A stretch of DNA of 35,987 nucleotides from CAYRMN01 sp964425575 (GTDB lineage: Bacteria > Patescibacteriota > Patescibacteriia > 2-12-FULL-60-25): positions 1 through 35,987 of the forward strand of contig CAYRMN010000011.1 of the NCBI GenBank assembly GCA_964425575.1. The letters are read 5' to 3'. The translations under genes were made by a program, and so were the position numbers. Position 1 is the first letter of the stretch. Every line of letters starts with the position of its first letter. Shown here one piece after another: positions 7,678 through 15,973 of the stretch. Under the pieces are notes generated by a model that was not told the origin of the DNA, did no database searches, and was given only the letters and a program-made list of their open reading frames with translations.

Positions 7678-8096
7678 AGTAATGAGGTAAAGATGATCGG
7701 TTCTGTTGGTTTATAGTCTGTATATCGAAACCATGTTGGTTCAAAACACAGAAAAATCGCATCTGCATCATGTACACGCTGTCGAATGTGAGGGAATTTT
7801 TGAAGATACGCTGCCTTTGCCTCCTCATCATGAAGCATGGCCGCATTTCCCTGCAACTGAACCGTAATAAACTCTTCTTCGCTAAAGCCAATCACCAGCG
7901 ATGCACGCGCTATACCGCTTGATAGTAACTCGTATTTCTTCGTCTTAGTTCGAGTAAAAAAGAGAAACAAATTCCGACTCTCATCCCACGCATAATGAAG
8001 CGCGGAACTATGTGGTGCGTTCTCAGCGTCTACCAAAGATAAAACGGAAATTCTATGCTTCTGAAGAAAATTTGAAACGAGATCAGGATAAGTCAT
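7674..8096 (-). CDS. Pyridoxamine 5'-phosphate oxidase-fold (flavin-binding split barrel) protein
   Basis: The 140-residue protein has the small PNPOx-like split-barrel layout: an N-terminal helix, ISVLSLVDAENAPHSSALHYAWDESRNLFLFFT, then TKKYELLSSGIARASLVIGF and FITVQLQGNAAML, with a C-terminal strand region ending WFRYTDYKP. The family binds FMN or F420 and reduces or oxidises small molecules; some members only bind. A CofE-like gene lies about 24 kb away, but no link to F420 can be shown. The stop overlaps the next ATG. It follows regulator 2 by 28 bp and is probably in the same transcript. Confidence 0.75.
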   Translation of the reverse strand: MTYPDLVSNFLQKHRISVLSLVDAENAPHSSALHYAWDESRNLFLFFTRTKTKKYELLSSGIARASLVIGFSEEEFITVQLQGNAAMLHDEEAKAAYLQKFPHIRQRVHDADAIFLCFEPTWFRYTDYKPTEPIIFTSLL

Positions 8097-8124
8097 GCAT
8101 TTGATATTAAATCATATCACAAGC

Positions 8125-8895
8125 CTATTCCCCCGCCGTTTCCATTTTTCTACTCACGCTCCAAAGGAGATCGAACAGTTGTTTGAGCATCTGACAGGTC
8201 TCGCGACTGCGCACGATCCAGGCGAGTCCTTCGCTCGGGGGTGTGAAAAAAGCGGCAGTATCATCCCAGAACATGATTGAGCATTTGAAGGTCAGCTCCT
8301 TGGGCAGAAACTTTGCTTCGCGGAGTTCGCGTTCGTGCGTACGCTGACTGTATTTTTTTATTTCATTGGATTCAACCCGCAGACTTTTCAGATGAATAGA
8401 TTGAGCCACCCGTCGCCGCGTGAAATGAAAACGCTCGCCGAGTAATTCTTGGAGCTCACGACCAGACACAATTTCGTACATCAGCTTGTCTTTTGACGTC
8501 AGCGCCTGCCGAAAAATATCCGTCATGCGTTCACGCGCATAGATACGGATGCGCGCCGGGGTGGTTTCTTCGGTCTTCATTGATCGTAGCATCGGAATAA
8601 TGTTGGCGATGTCTTGGAGGTTTTGCTCAAGCAATGACTTAAAGACAACTGGGTCCTTGGCCTCATACACAGAGCGTGATTTGCGCTTAGTGACGTGGAC
8701 GATCCCTCGTGTGGCAAGACGCTGGAGGAGAGACTGGGCCGTGGTCAATGGAATTTGAAGAGTTTTCGCGATTGGACTGGCGGTCGCGATCCCTCCTTCA
8801 AGCAAGGCCAGATAGGCGGCCTGTTCAGCACGGGATAAACCGAACGCATCGAGTGATTCGCGAATTTCGCGCAGCTGGGCATTTGATAGATTCAT
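8125..8895 (-). CDS. TrmB-type winged-helix transcriptional regulator (regulator 2)
   Basis: A 256-residue protein with an N-terminal winged helix: LSRAEQAAYLALLEGGIATAS, then PIAKTLQIPLTTAQSLLQRLATRGIVHVTKR. A helical linker follows, and then a C-terminal sensor-like part starting near RIRIYARERMTDIFRQAL. I start it at the ATG at 8893-8895 because this gives the usual spacing to the winged helix and the ATG lies inside a perfect operator palindrome. An upstream in-frame ATG (8949) would add an AT-rich, hydrophobic tail. It heads an operon with the PNPOx-fold and DUF3806-like genes and diverges from the PRPP operon. Confidence 0.82.
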   Translation of the reverse strand: MNLSNAQLREIRESLDAFGLSRAEQAAYLALLEGGIATASPIAKTLQIPLTTAQSLLQRLATRGIVHVTKRKSRSVYEAKDPVVFKSLLEQNLQDIANIIPMLRSMKTEETTPARIRIYARERMTDIFRQALTSKDKLMYEIVSGRELQELLGERFHFTRRRVAQSIHLKSLRVESNEIKKYSQRTHERELREAKFLPKELTFKCSIMFWDDTAAFFTPPSEGLAWIVRSRETCQMLKQLFDLLWSVSRKMETAGE

Positions 8896-8930
8896 AACAA
8901 CGATATATTTCGTTGTTATTAGTATATATT
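8894..8930 (-). promoter_or_regulatory. Operator at the start codon of regulator 2
   Basis: A perfect 9-bp inverted repeat ATAACAACG-N8-CGTTGTTAT (8894-8919) includes the first bases of the start codon. Inside it the minus strand reads TATATC (8902-8907) six bases before ATG, the same -10-to-ATG distance as in the other two regulator genes here, but no good -35 box is visible. The palindrome differs from that of regulator 1. Confidence 0.65.
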
Positions 8931-9076
8931 TATTTGCTTTATTCAGCAAATACTACAAATTATTTATTAATTTTGACGATTTTTTATATCGAAATAATCA
9001 GATTCACGGCATGCTTGGCGTGTGGTTTGGAAGTCCTGGCCACACGCACATTACAACCGAACAAAAGGAGATTGCC

Positions 9077-10003
9077 ATGGAACGTCATGTCTTGCTCTCG
9101 AGTCTGCAGATGGAGAAGGTCGCGACGGATATCAGCCGCCGCGAGCCCAGCATTGAACTCGGCAGGATCGCCTGGAAACGCTTTCCGGATACTTTTCCGA
9201 ACAGCTTCATCCACGATGTCGCCTCCCTCCAGGATGCGCATGTCTCATTTCTCGCCTGCTTCGATACGCCGGACACGATCTTCGAACAGATCAGCATGAT
9301 GTACGCCCTGGCTGCTCTGCGGCCGCGTTCATTGCGCTTCCTCTTGCCCTACTTCCCGACCGGGACGATGGAGCGGGTGGATCACGAAGGCCAGGTCGCA
9401 ACCGCCAGCACGCTCGCCCAAATGATCTCGGCGGTGGCACCGGCAGGCCCCGGCCCCGTCCCCCTCACCATCTGGGACATCCACGCTCTGCCCATCCGGC
9501 ACTACTTCGGGCAAAACATTTCGCCCAAGTTCAAGACCGGAACCAAGCTCCTTAAGGAACGGCTGAAGGGACAGGACGTCTCCATCGCTTTTCCGGATGA
9601 AGGCGCCTGGAAACGCTTCAAGGCCATGTTCCAAGATGAGGCGGGTCAGCCACTCTTCCCATTCATCATCTGCCGCAAGGTTCGTGATGGTGAGCGGCGG
9701 GTGGTCACTGTGAGCGAAGGCGAGCCAGCCGGTCGGAACGTGGTCATCGTCGATGATCTGATCCACTCCGGCGGCACAACGCTCGACTGCCTGCGTGCCC
9801 TCAAGGCCGCTGGTGCGCGCGAGGTCAGCGCATTCGCTACTCACGGCGTGCTCGAAGACGGAGCCTGGAAAAAATTCCTCGACGCGGGATTCGCCCGGGT
9901 TTGGATCACAGACTCCTGCCCAACGGCGGCGGACGTGAATGGGAAAGGGCCCTTCGAGGTGTTGAGCCTCGTGCCCTCAATGATCAACGCCATTCTGGCC
10001 TAG
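9077..10003 (+). CDS. prs: Ribose-phosphate pyrophosphokinase, class II (plant-type)-like
   Basis: The 308-residue protein has two phosphoribosyltransferase-fold halves and the PRPP-binding loop NVVIVDDLIHSGGTT (221-235). Instead of the bacterial class I motif YARQDR it has LPYFPTGTMERVDHEGQVAT (90-109), which I recall from plant class II PRPP synthases. It should make PRPP from ribose 5-phosphate and ATP. The start at 9077 has AGGAG six bases upstream; the frame is open earlier but without a ribosome binding site. It is first in a three-gene nucleotide operon. GC content is clearly above the flanking regions, which may indicate transfer. Confidence 0.82.
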   Translation: MERHVLLSSLQMEKVATDISRREPSIELGRIAWKRFPDTFPNSFIHDVASLQDAHVSFLACFDTPDTIFEQISMMYALAALRPRSLRFLLPYFPTGTMERVDHEGQVATASTLAQMISAVAPAGPGPVPLTIWDIHALPIRHYFGQNISPKFKTGTKLLKERLKGQDVSIAFPDEGAWKRFKAMFQDEAGQPLFPFIICRKVRDGERRVVTVSEGEPAGRNVVIVDDLIHSGGTTLDCLRALKAAGAREVSAFATHGVLEDGAWKKFLDAGFARVWITDSCPTAADVNGKGPFEVLSLVPSMINAILA

Positions 10004-10036
10004 CTCTCGATCTGCGAATCGAAAACGGAGGTACAT

Positions 10037-10552
10037 ATGAACATCGTACTAGGATCAATCAGTGCTCTAAAGACGGAAGCCGTTCAGACGGCAGCTCGGA
10101 AACTGGATTGGAACGGTACGGTCAACCCCGTGTCCGCTCCGTCCGGAGTTGCGTCCCAGCCTGTTGGCGAGGACGAGACCACACGCGGCGCGCACCAGCG
10201 AGCCGCTGGGGCACAGGCTCAAGATCCTACCTCGATCGCCATCGGCATCGAGAGCGGGATCCGGCAGTGCAATGGAGCCTGGGAAGACTGGGCGGTCATC
10301 GTGCTGCGTCTCCCATCGGGGTTGGAAATCGTCGTCCACTCGGAAGGCGTGCTCGTCCCGACTGAGGTGGTGGATGAAGTTCGTGTTCGCGGCTTCGCCA
10401 CGACCACGATCGGCGTGGTGCTGCACGAGTGGTATAGCACCACGCCGGATGATCCTCACCCGTTCCTTACAAGGGGACAATGGTCACGTAGCGAGCTCCT
10501 CACCGTCGCGGTTGAACAAGGACTGAAACGTGCTCTCGAGCACATTGGATGA
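10037..10552 (+). CDS. yjjX: Inosine/xanthosine triphosphatase, YjjX (DUF84) family
   Basis: The 171-residue protein starts MNIVLGSISALKTEAV, as in NTPases that remove non-canonical purine triphosphates. It contains the family run VSAPSGVASQPVGEDETTRG and then AHQRA, followed by IAIGIESGI, where YjjX has G(I/L)E(G/S)G. The enzyme hydrolyses ITP/XTP to the monophosphates and protects nucleic acids from deaminated bases. GGAGG lies five bases before ATG. It is 33 bp after the PRPP synthase and 13 bp before the adenine phosphoribosyltransferase, so all three are likely co-transcribed for purine salvage and pool cleaning. Confidence 0.82.
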   Translation: MNIVLGSISALKTEAVQTAARKLDWNGTVNPVSAPSGVASQPVGEDETTRGAHQRAAGAQAQDPTSIAIGIESGIRQCNGAWEDWAVIVLRLPSGLEIVVHSEGVLVPTEVVDEVRVRGFATTTIGVVLHEWYSTTPDDPHPFLTRGQWSRSELLTVAVEQGLKRALEHIG

Positions 10553-10565
10553 AAGGACAACGATC

Positions 10566-11099
10566 ATGAACATGATGCATTCAATCTCAATTGGTGGAGT
10601 GACCTGGGAGCTGCCAATTCGCGAGGTGGCTCCAGGTATCCGCGTGGCGCTCTTCAACCCGCTCGGGGACTGGCAACTGAATGAAACCGTCGGCCATGAG
10701 CTGGTCAAGCGTATTCCGACGGGGACTGAAGTGCTCGTGATGCCGGACGGCAAGGCCCAGGCGCTCCTGCATGTGCTGGGACGCTTGTCTGGCCTGCCGA
10801 CCATCGTGGCGCGCAAAGAGCGCAAGGGCTACATGGCCGAACCAGTCCTGTCGATCACAGCGCAAAGCATCACCACTCGGCGTGAACAGCGCTTGCACCT
10901 TGGTGCGGATGATGTCGCTCGCCTCGCAGGCAAGCGGGTCGTGATGGTAGACGACGTGGTCTCGACTGGCGGAACCCTCGATGCCATGCGGAAGCTCCTC
11001 CTCGCTGCGAATGCCGATCTCATCGGTGTGATGGCCGCCTTCACTGAAGGCGACGCCAAGCCCGACGTCATCGCCCTCGGCCACCTCCCTCTCTTCTAA
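10566..11099 (+). CDS. apt: Adenine phosphoribosyltransferase-like protein
   Basis: A 177-residue type I phosphoribosyltransferase. The PRPP loop is VVMVDDVVSTGGTL, and RKERKGYMAEPVLSIT sits where adenine PRTases carry the flexible catalytic loop (K-Y/G-x-x region). It would convert adenine plus PRPP to AMP. The specific base cannot be proved from the motifs; xanthine or another purine is possible. The start at 10566 has AAGGA eight bases upstream. It uses the PRPP made by the first gene of the operon and is followed by a strong terminator. Confidence 0.78.
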   Translation: MNMMHSISIGGVTWELPIREVAPGIRVALFNPLGDWQLNETVGHELVKRIPTGTEVLVMPDGKAQALLHVLGRLSGLPTIVARKERKGYMAEPVLSITAQSITTRREQRLHLGADDVARLAGKRVVMVDDVVSTGGTLDAMRKLLLAANADLIGVMAAFTEGDAKPDVIALGHLPLF

Positions 11100-11118
11100 T
11101 CGCTCTTTGTTCGCTCTT

Positions 11119-11150
11119 GAGGCGCATCACCCTGATGCGCCTCGTTTTTT
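11119..11150 (+). terminator. Strong intrinsic terminator of the PRPP operon
   Basis: A perfect 11-bp stem GAGGCGCATCA/TGATGCGCCTC (11119-11129, 11133-11143) with a 3-nt CCC loop is followed by GTTTTTT. It lies 19 bases after the apt-like stop. Confidence 0.93.
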
Positions 11151-11185
11151 ATCCACGTACGTTCAAAATCCAACCATTGATTTAC

Positions 11186-11217
11186 AAAAATAAAAGAGCA
11201 CGGATGTGACGCGCTCT
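11186..11217 (-). terminator. Intrinsic terminator of the Cys-rich gene
   Basis: On the minus strand the stem AGAGC-G-CG/CG-T-GCTCT (11195-11217, 7-nt loop) is followed by TTTTATTTTT. It lies about 60 bases after the stop of the gene at 11275. Confidence 0.8.
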
Positions 11218-11274
11218 TCGACGGAGGGCTGGAGGAGGCGATTTAGCCATGAGAGATCCGCACAACTCTGATGC

Positions 11275-11811
11275 TCATCCACCCTCCGGATAGGTATTGA
11301 TAAAAATAGCTCTTTCGCCTTCGATGCGGATGCGAGTAATCATGGGCGCCATACCCAATTGAATTCTTGTGCCCATCCAATAGCCGTACTGGACCCCCAT
11401 GGTTGCTCTGCATCTCCAGTCAAGGCAGCCTACTACCACTTGAGGAGCAGCTTCTCGGATGAAGGTGCATCGTTCAAATTGCATACCCTCAGTCTTCTCG
11501 TAGGCCATGATGGGATTACCAGGCATGATTGGATGACCACAGATCACGCATCGGATGACGGCCGCTCTGAGACGTTCAATAGCACATGCTCCACAGCAAG
11601 ACGGCTTCTCGTGCCCTTGATGATCCATTCGCGTTACTGTTCCGTACAGATCGAGAGCGAAACAGAGAGGGCTCATGTGGCCACACAGATAGCGAATGAG
11701 TTCCCCGGACTCCTCAATGACGGCGAACTGGTCGGTTGCGGGCGGGCGATTATCCTGGGATTGCGATTGAATCTGGTCTGCTGCTGGATCTCTCTTTTTT
11801 CTTCTTGCCAT
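11275..11811 (-). CDS. Cys-rich, probably zinc-binding protein of unknown function
   Basis: The 178-residue protein begins with a basic, Gln-rich, disordered tail (about 28 residues). Then come several Cys pairs: YLCGHMSPLC, PSCCGAC, RCVICGHPIMPGNP, ERC and VGCLDWRC. The spacing suggests one or two treble-clef or RING-like zinc sites. The hydrophobic segment near the C-terminus (IQLGMAPMITRIRI) looks like core strands rather than a membrane span. GGAG lies seven bases before ATG, and a terminator follows, so it is a single gene. I do not recognise a family. Confidence 0.68.
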   Translation of the reverse strand: MARRKKRDPAADQIQSQSQDNRPPATDQFAVIEESGELIRYLCGHMSPLCFALDLYGTVTRMDHQGHEKPSCCGACAIERLRAAVIRCVICGHPIMPGNPIMAYEKTEGMQFERCTFIREAAPQVVVGCLDWRCRATMGVQYGYWMGTRIQLGMAPMITRIRIEGERAIFINTYPEGG

Positions 11812-11874
11812 GCTTCTTCTCCTTGCAAAAGGACCAACGGCAGTACACTGGAAAACAACGAGGACGTCAAATTA

Positions 11875-12582
11875 TCAAGGCCTATTCGGCCTCAACACAC
11901 TGATTGAATTCAGTCCTTGCTGAAGACCTGTTTTTACCTCCAGATAAAATGGCGTGGTAACACTATATCCATGTTTCTTGGCCTGAATGATTGGATTATT
12001 CACCGGACCCGCCAGATGGAAGTAGGGCATAACAATCATGCCATTTGGTCGGAGATACGATTTGGCATCTTCCAAAAAACGATGGATCAGAGAACCGCGT
12101 TTGATCTTCTCGACGGAAGTAGAAATCTGCTCGTGCATGGTTCCATCAGAGAAAAAAGGATGATTAAATACGATCACATCAAATGTTCCGTTGATCGATT
12201 CAAACAAATCGCTATGATACGCACTGACCTTTGATTGAAGTTTATATTGCTTGATGTTTGTACTCGTATTTCTCACTGCTGCATCTGAAATATCAGCACA
12301 GACGACCTTCTTGGCACCGCACAATCCCGTCACAACTCCCTGGATCCCAGACCCACAACCCATATCGAGCACCGTTTTCCCCAAGTATAATCCGTTATTG
12401 AACACTAACCACTGCGCAAGCTGTAACGCATTCATGATCTCGGGTCGCAACACGTCAGAAAAAACAGCGAAGCGTCTCAACGAAAGACCGGCGCCAAGCT
12501 CAATGTCGGTCTTGTATGCGATATGCGCATGAGCGCAGACCTGTTTCTTCATCTGTCGTGTTTGCGCTGGCGTGAGTTTCAT
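11875..12582 (-). CDS. Class I SAM-dependent methyltransferase
   Basis: The 235-residue protein has motif I VLDMGCGSGIQGV, the acidic end of strand 2 (VVCADIS), and motif IV NHPFF, a variant of the NPPY type seen in enzymes that methylate planar nitrogens or RNA/protein amides (PrmA/PrmC/RsmC-like). LRPNGMIVMPYFHLAG fits strand 5. The substrate is unknown. Its ATG overlaps the stop of the upstream glycosidase-like gene (ATGA), so the pair is translationally coupled. Confidence 0.82.
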   Translation of the reverse strand: MKLTPAQTRQMKKQVCAHAHIAYKTDIELGAGLSLRRFAVFSDVLRPEIMNALQLAQWLVFNNGLYLGKTVLDMGCGSGIQGVVTGLCGAKKVVCADISDAAVRNTSTNIKQYKLQSKVSAYHSDLFESINGTFDVIVFNHPFFSDGTMHEQISTSVEKIKRGSLIHRFLEDAKSYLRPNGMIVMPYFHLAGPVNNPIIQAKKHGYSVTTPFYLEVKTGLQQGLNSISVLRPNRP

Positions 12583-13880
12583 AGATCTTTTTTCTTTTCT
12601 TCAGGCAATGGCCGCTTCACATGTTGAATCAGCCGTCTGAGTTGAGACAATTTCGAATCTTCTTTTGACTTACCCCTTCTGTCTAATCTCCCTTGTAAAA
12701 TCTTTTTCGGCTGACCATCAGATTTTTTTAAACCAAAATCATGTTCAGGATTTGGTGTGAGTCGTGAAAGAAACTTTCCTACTCCTGTTTGAAGAAATTT
12801 TTCTATCAGCCCGCCAAAACTGATATTTTCCTCATCCTGTGTTTCGTATACACCAACTCGCTTTGGCAATGCGACGCCCCGAGAACGGAGATCGATCAGC
12901 ATCTGTCGAAATCCGCGAAAGAACATGTCGTAGAAAAAACGCTGTCTTTTTTCATCGCTATATGGTTCATTCGTAGAAAAACCAACCTCTCCAATTTCAT
13001 ATTCCTTTCCCCAACCGGCTACTACCTCGCACGCACGCTTGAGTTCATCCATGTTTTTAAACGTTCGATTAAGTCTATTGCGCACTTCTTTGAGCCAGCT
13101 TTCTGAAACTTGAATAGGAAACGCATCACCAGACGCCTCCGCTTTCTTCATCGGAAAGTGCCAAGTACCCGGATAGTAATCCAGTGACAATCGATCAAAT
13201 GTCTTTTGGAGCATGGATCTGTGCTTAGCAAAAAATTCATCCATGGTTGGTTCATTGAACTTTTTAGCAAGGGCGTCATTAAAACTGCTCACGATCAAAC
13301 TCGTGGAAAGTTGTATATCCGGCTGAACTTGGCAAAGCGCATAACGCGCAATCCCAGCCAATCGTGGCAGATCCTCAATATCGACATACTTAAACAGAAC
13401 ACTATGATTAATCTCATTGAAAAGCTGCGCCTGCTCTACTCGTAGATCAGTTGCTCGTAACGTTTCGACGACGGTCGCAATGTAGTCCGCATAGGATTGG
13501 AAAAAAGCCTCTTTGTCCTTGCGATATAGTTTGGCAGCCCATTCTGGTGGATTGGAAAGCACAAGCGTTGGCGGCTTCATCCCCACTTCTTGCATCATGC
13601 GTATTGCTCCGGCATATCTCTCCAAGACATCATCCTTCCGCTCGCCCTCATGAGGGATAACTTCTTTCCAATCCCAATCAAAACGAATTGATGAGAGACC
13701 GTGCCCCTTCATTTCTGCATACATCTTTCGTTGCTCTTCCACTGACACTGGTTTCTTAGACCTCAAATTGTGGTCTGTAATAAAAAAATCAATCTCGTAC
13801 GGGGGCTGCTGTTCATGAACGTTATCTCTATGCCGATCCACGGCTGGGATAGAATGTGTTGGATAAGATTCTAGACGCAT
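12579..13880 (-). CDS. TIM-barrel glycoside hydrolase-like protein
   Basis: The 433-residue protein has features of clan GH-A barrels: the segment SIRFDWDWKEVIPHEG early in the barrel, FNEINHSV with the NE pair of the acid/base Glu on strand 4, and YEIGEVGFST in the right place for the nucleophile Glu on strand 7. The C-terminal 70 residues are Lys/Arg-rich and likely extend beyond the barrel. I start at the ATG at 13878-13880, which lies 16 bases after a TATACT -10-like box; the longer open frame upstream crosses the divergent promoter region. No signal peptide is seen, so a cytosolic role is likely. It is coupled to the methyltransferase gene. The exact family is not assigned. Confidence 0.65.
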   Translation of the reverse strand: MRLESYPTHSIPAVDRHRDNVHEQQPPYEIDFFITDHNLRSKKPVSVEEQRKMYAEMKGHGLSSIRFDWDWKEVIPHEGERKDDVLERYAGAIRMMQEVGMKPPTLVLSNPPEWAAKLYRKDKEAFFQSYADYIATVVETLRATDLRVEQAQLFNEINHSVLFKYVDIEDLPRLAGIARYALCQVQPDIQLSTSLIVSSFNDALAKKFNEPTMDEFFAKHRSMLQKTFDRLSLDYYPGTWHFPMKKAEASGDAFPIQVSESWLKEVRNRLNRTFKNMDELKRACEVVAGWGKEYEIGEVGFSTNEPYSDEKRQRFFYDMFFRGFRQMLIDLRSRGVALPKRVGVYETQDEENISFGGLIEKFLQTGVGKFLSRLTPNPEHDFGLKKSDGQPKKILQGRLDRRGKSKEDSKLSQLRRLIQHVKRPLPEEKKKDL

Positions 13881-13954
13881 AGTTAAAACGATACTGAGTA
13901 TACAATACTTTAAGCATGGAGTTCGAAAAAAACATATGTGGTACATACATCTCA

Positions 13955-13983
13955 TTGCTTCTCCACTCAAAGCATCGTATGCT
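13955..13983 (+). promoter_or_regulatory. Promoter of the leucine-rich repeat gene
   Basis: -35 TTGCTT (13955-13960), 17-bp spacer, -10 TATGCT (13978-13983), then 17 bases to ATG. The transcript leader would be only about 10 nt and has no Shine-Dalgarno. Confidence 0.6.
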
Positions 13984-14000
13984 CTTTTGTACTCTCTTCT

Positions 14001-15044
14001 ATGAATTTTTCTAAATTTCTTTCGTGGTGGAAAACACTTCCAAGCTATTGGCGTACTATTTTCATGATGAATCTTCATCTACAAAAATACCTATCACCAC
14101 AAGAACATTCAACGCTGTGGTTGGAAAGTGTTGATGTTGACCAATACTATAGCCGTCTCCAAAGCCATCCTCCAATCGAAATTCATGCACCGACGGAGGA
14201 AGAGGCGGCATGCATCCAGCGTTTTCGGACAATTCATTGCGGAGCAGCGTATGTAACAACACTTGAACCACTACAAAAGCTGTCGGCGTTGGAAGAAATA
14301 AACTGCACTCAAGTAGCCATTCCATCATTAGAGGCTCTACAAGGACTCTCTAAAATACGAAATATTAATTGTAGGTATGCCACCATGAATTCATGTGATG
14401 GGCTACAAAACCTGCGTAATCTGGAACAAATCTTTCTAGGAGATACATCTATTGCGAATTTAGATCCAATCCGGGATGCAATCTCATTAAACATGCTGAA
14501 TATATATCATACACATGTATCACAATTAGATGCGCTCGTTCATCTCAAAAATATAAAATATTTAGATATTTCTTTTCTCAACATCACTACTCTTGCCCCA
14601 CTCCATCATCTTTGCGATATTCGTGAGCTTCAGTGCATTCAAACAAAGATAACTGAAATACGTGAATTGGAACGGATGCAGCATCTTCGCCAATTTTCTT
14701 GCATTTCGTCTCCAATCACAGCTTTGCATGGCCTTGAAGATAAGGCTGACCTCCAAGAGGTGAATTGTAGCTCTACATTTATTAGAGATCTCAAACCTCT
14801 TGCCTCCTCTACCCACCTTACAAAGCTAACATGTGCGCTCACGCCACTCACGAGTCTTAACGGGCTCGAACAGGCTCAAGAGTTAGCCGAGCTCAATATC
14901 ATGAAAACCAATGTTCAAAGCCTTCAACCAATCCAACATCTCAAAAAAATTACTGAACTAAACATTGCCTTCTGCCCAATCCCAGCGGCAGAGGTGCAAC
15001 TATTTCGTTCCCAACATCCAGAATGCACCATCATTTCATTCTAA
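14001..15044 (+). CDS. Leucine-rich repeat protein
   Basis: The 347-residue protein consists mainly of about ten leucine-rich repeats of 22-23 residues between residues 75 and 335. The pattern is L-x-x-L-x-x-L-x-C-x-x-T-x-I; Cys at the asparagine position recurs (EEINCTQ, IRNINCR, IRELQCIQ, LRQFSCIS, LQEVNCSS, LTKLTCAL). Such repeats form a solenoid used for protein binding. The N-terminal 60 residues are Trp- and Leu-rich without a clear signal peptide, so cytosolic location is more likely than secretion. The start follows the promoter; a longer frame is open upstream but crosses that promoter. Partner unknown. Confidence 0.8.
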   Translation: MNFSKFLSWWKTLPSYWRTIFMMNLHLQKYLSPQEHSTLWLESVDVDQYYSRLQSHPPIEIHAPTEEEAACIQRFRTIHCGAAYVTTLEPLQKLSALEEINCTQVAIPSLEALQGLSKIRNINCRYATMNSCDGLQNLRNLEQIFLGDTSIANLDPIRDAISLNMLNIYHTHVSQLDALVHLKNIKYLDISFLNITTLAPLHHLCDIRELQCIQTKITEIRELERMQHLRQFSCISSPITALHGLEDKADLQEVNCSSTFIRDLKPLASSTHLTKLTCALTPLTSLNGLEQAQELAELNIMKTNVQSLQPIQHLKKITELNIAFCPIPAAEVQLFRSQHPECTIISF

Positions 15045-15216
15045 TCAACAAGTGAATTTTAAATTAACATCGTGCGCATGATTCATCTGAAAATACTGGA
15101 TGAAATGCTGACGTTATATTTCTAAATAGTAGAGACACGCATTGATACTCGAGGGTTTTTTAACTTAGCTTTCATGGCTATGTTGGCTGTAAATGTATTC
15201 TGAAAAAGGAGTCAAC

Positions 15217-15249
15217 ATGAAACAAAGTCTGGCCTGGATGACAATCTGA
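15217..15249 (+). CDS. Ten-codon mini-ORF with good ribosome binding site, probably a gene remnant
   Basis: AAGGAG stands five bases before ATG, followed by MKQSLAWMTI and TGA. Copy A of the palindromic module starts eight bases later. It may be the truncated 5' end of a gene whose body was lost, or a leader peptide. The 245-bp gap it lies in (15045-15289) holds no other frame that I can support. Confidence 0.3.
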   Translation: MKQSLAWMTI

Positions 15250-15256
15250 GCATGAT

Positions 15257-15282
15257 GAGGCTCGGGCGGAGGAAATTTTAAC
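15257..15282. repeat. Palindromic module, copy A (right end only)
   Basis: GAGGCTCGGGCGGAGGAAAT and then TTTAAC match the right end of copies B, C and D (consensus GGAGCCTGGCGGAGGAAGTT then CTAAC). No left end is visible, so this is a remnant. It lies eight bases before the 3' end of the IMPase pseudogene. Confidence 0.6.
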
Positions 15283-15289
15283 AAATTTT

Positions 15290-15744
15290 TCAAGCAACCG
15301 TTCTTATTAACTCGAAAAGCCGATCATGAATACTCCCATTCGAAACAACCATACCTTTTAGAGGCCGGTCGTACCATTGCTCATTTCCAAACAGATCTGT
15401 CACTTTACCGCCTGCTTCTTCGACAATAATTTTTACCGCTGCTCCGTCATGAGCGGTTATGTGAGGAAACAATGTAAAAGAAAGCTCCCCCACCGCAACA
15501 AGCGCAGAGGGATAAATAAATGAATTCAGTTTCAACATTTTTACACCCTCCTGCATGCTCAGATATTCGGCTACGTGATTGATATCGTACTCAGCAGTAT
15601 CAAACATCTCATAATCAGCTACAGCTCCTTTCAAGATACTCGACGTGTTTACATGAATTCTTTCGTCATTAAGATATGCGCCTTCATTATGATTTCTCCA
15701 GCACGTCTTGCGAACGTTTCGGTAAAATGAATATATTCATTCAT
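15290..15744 (-). pseudogene. Inositol monophosphatase-family gene with an internal deletion
   Basis: From ATG at 15742-15744 the minus strand encodes MNEYIHFTETFARRAGEIIM, a typical IMPase-family N-terminus. The frame then breaks near 15680. In another frame AYLNDERIHVNTSSILKGAV leads into a complete C-terminal part with HDGAAVKIIVEEAGGKVTD and SNGSIHDRLFELI, the family's C-terminal metal-site and closing helix. The roughly 100 residues in between, which would carry the E-E, DPxDGT metal-binding motifs, are missing. The gene is therefore inactive even if the frame were repaired. It lies between module copies A and B. Confidence 0.75.
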
Positions 15745-15784
15745 GAAAAGAAAGGTAGCAGAAATACAACAGGCGCGTAAATAG

Positions 15785-15947
15785 GATCTTCCGCCATCCC
15801 CCATACAAAAAAGCCTCGTAAATACGAGACTTTTTTGATGGCTGCGCCACCACGTAGAACATGACGCAGCGTAACCACGCTAAAAGCAAAACTACACCAT
15901 TACGGCGTGGTTTTACGTGGTGGAAGCTTGGCGGAGGAAATTCTAAC
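15785..15947. repeat. Palindromic module, copy B
   Basis: Left end GATCTTCCGCCATCCCCC, right end TGGCGGAGGAAATTCTAAC (roughly inverted). Inside are a terminator-like hairpin AAAAAAGCCTCG/CGAGACTTTTTT (15807-15837), a GCTGCG/CGCAGC pairing (15841-15870), and a hairpin GGCGTGGTTTTACGTGG preceded by its imperfect complement. Just before the right end stands TGGTGGA, resembling a tRNA CCA end read in reverse. Confidence 0.8.
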
Positions 15948-15973
15948 TTACTTCAACTTAATTCAATAGGAAC

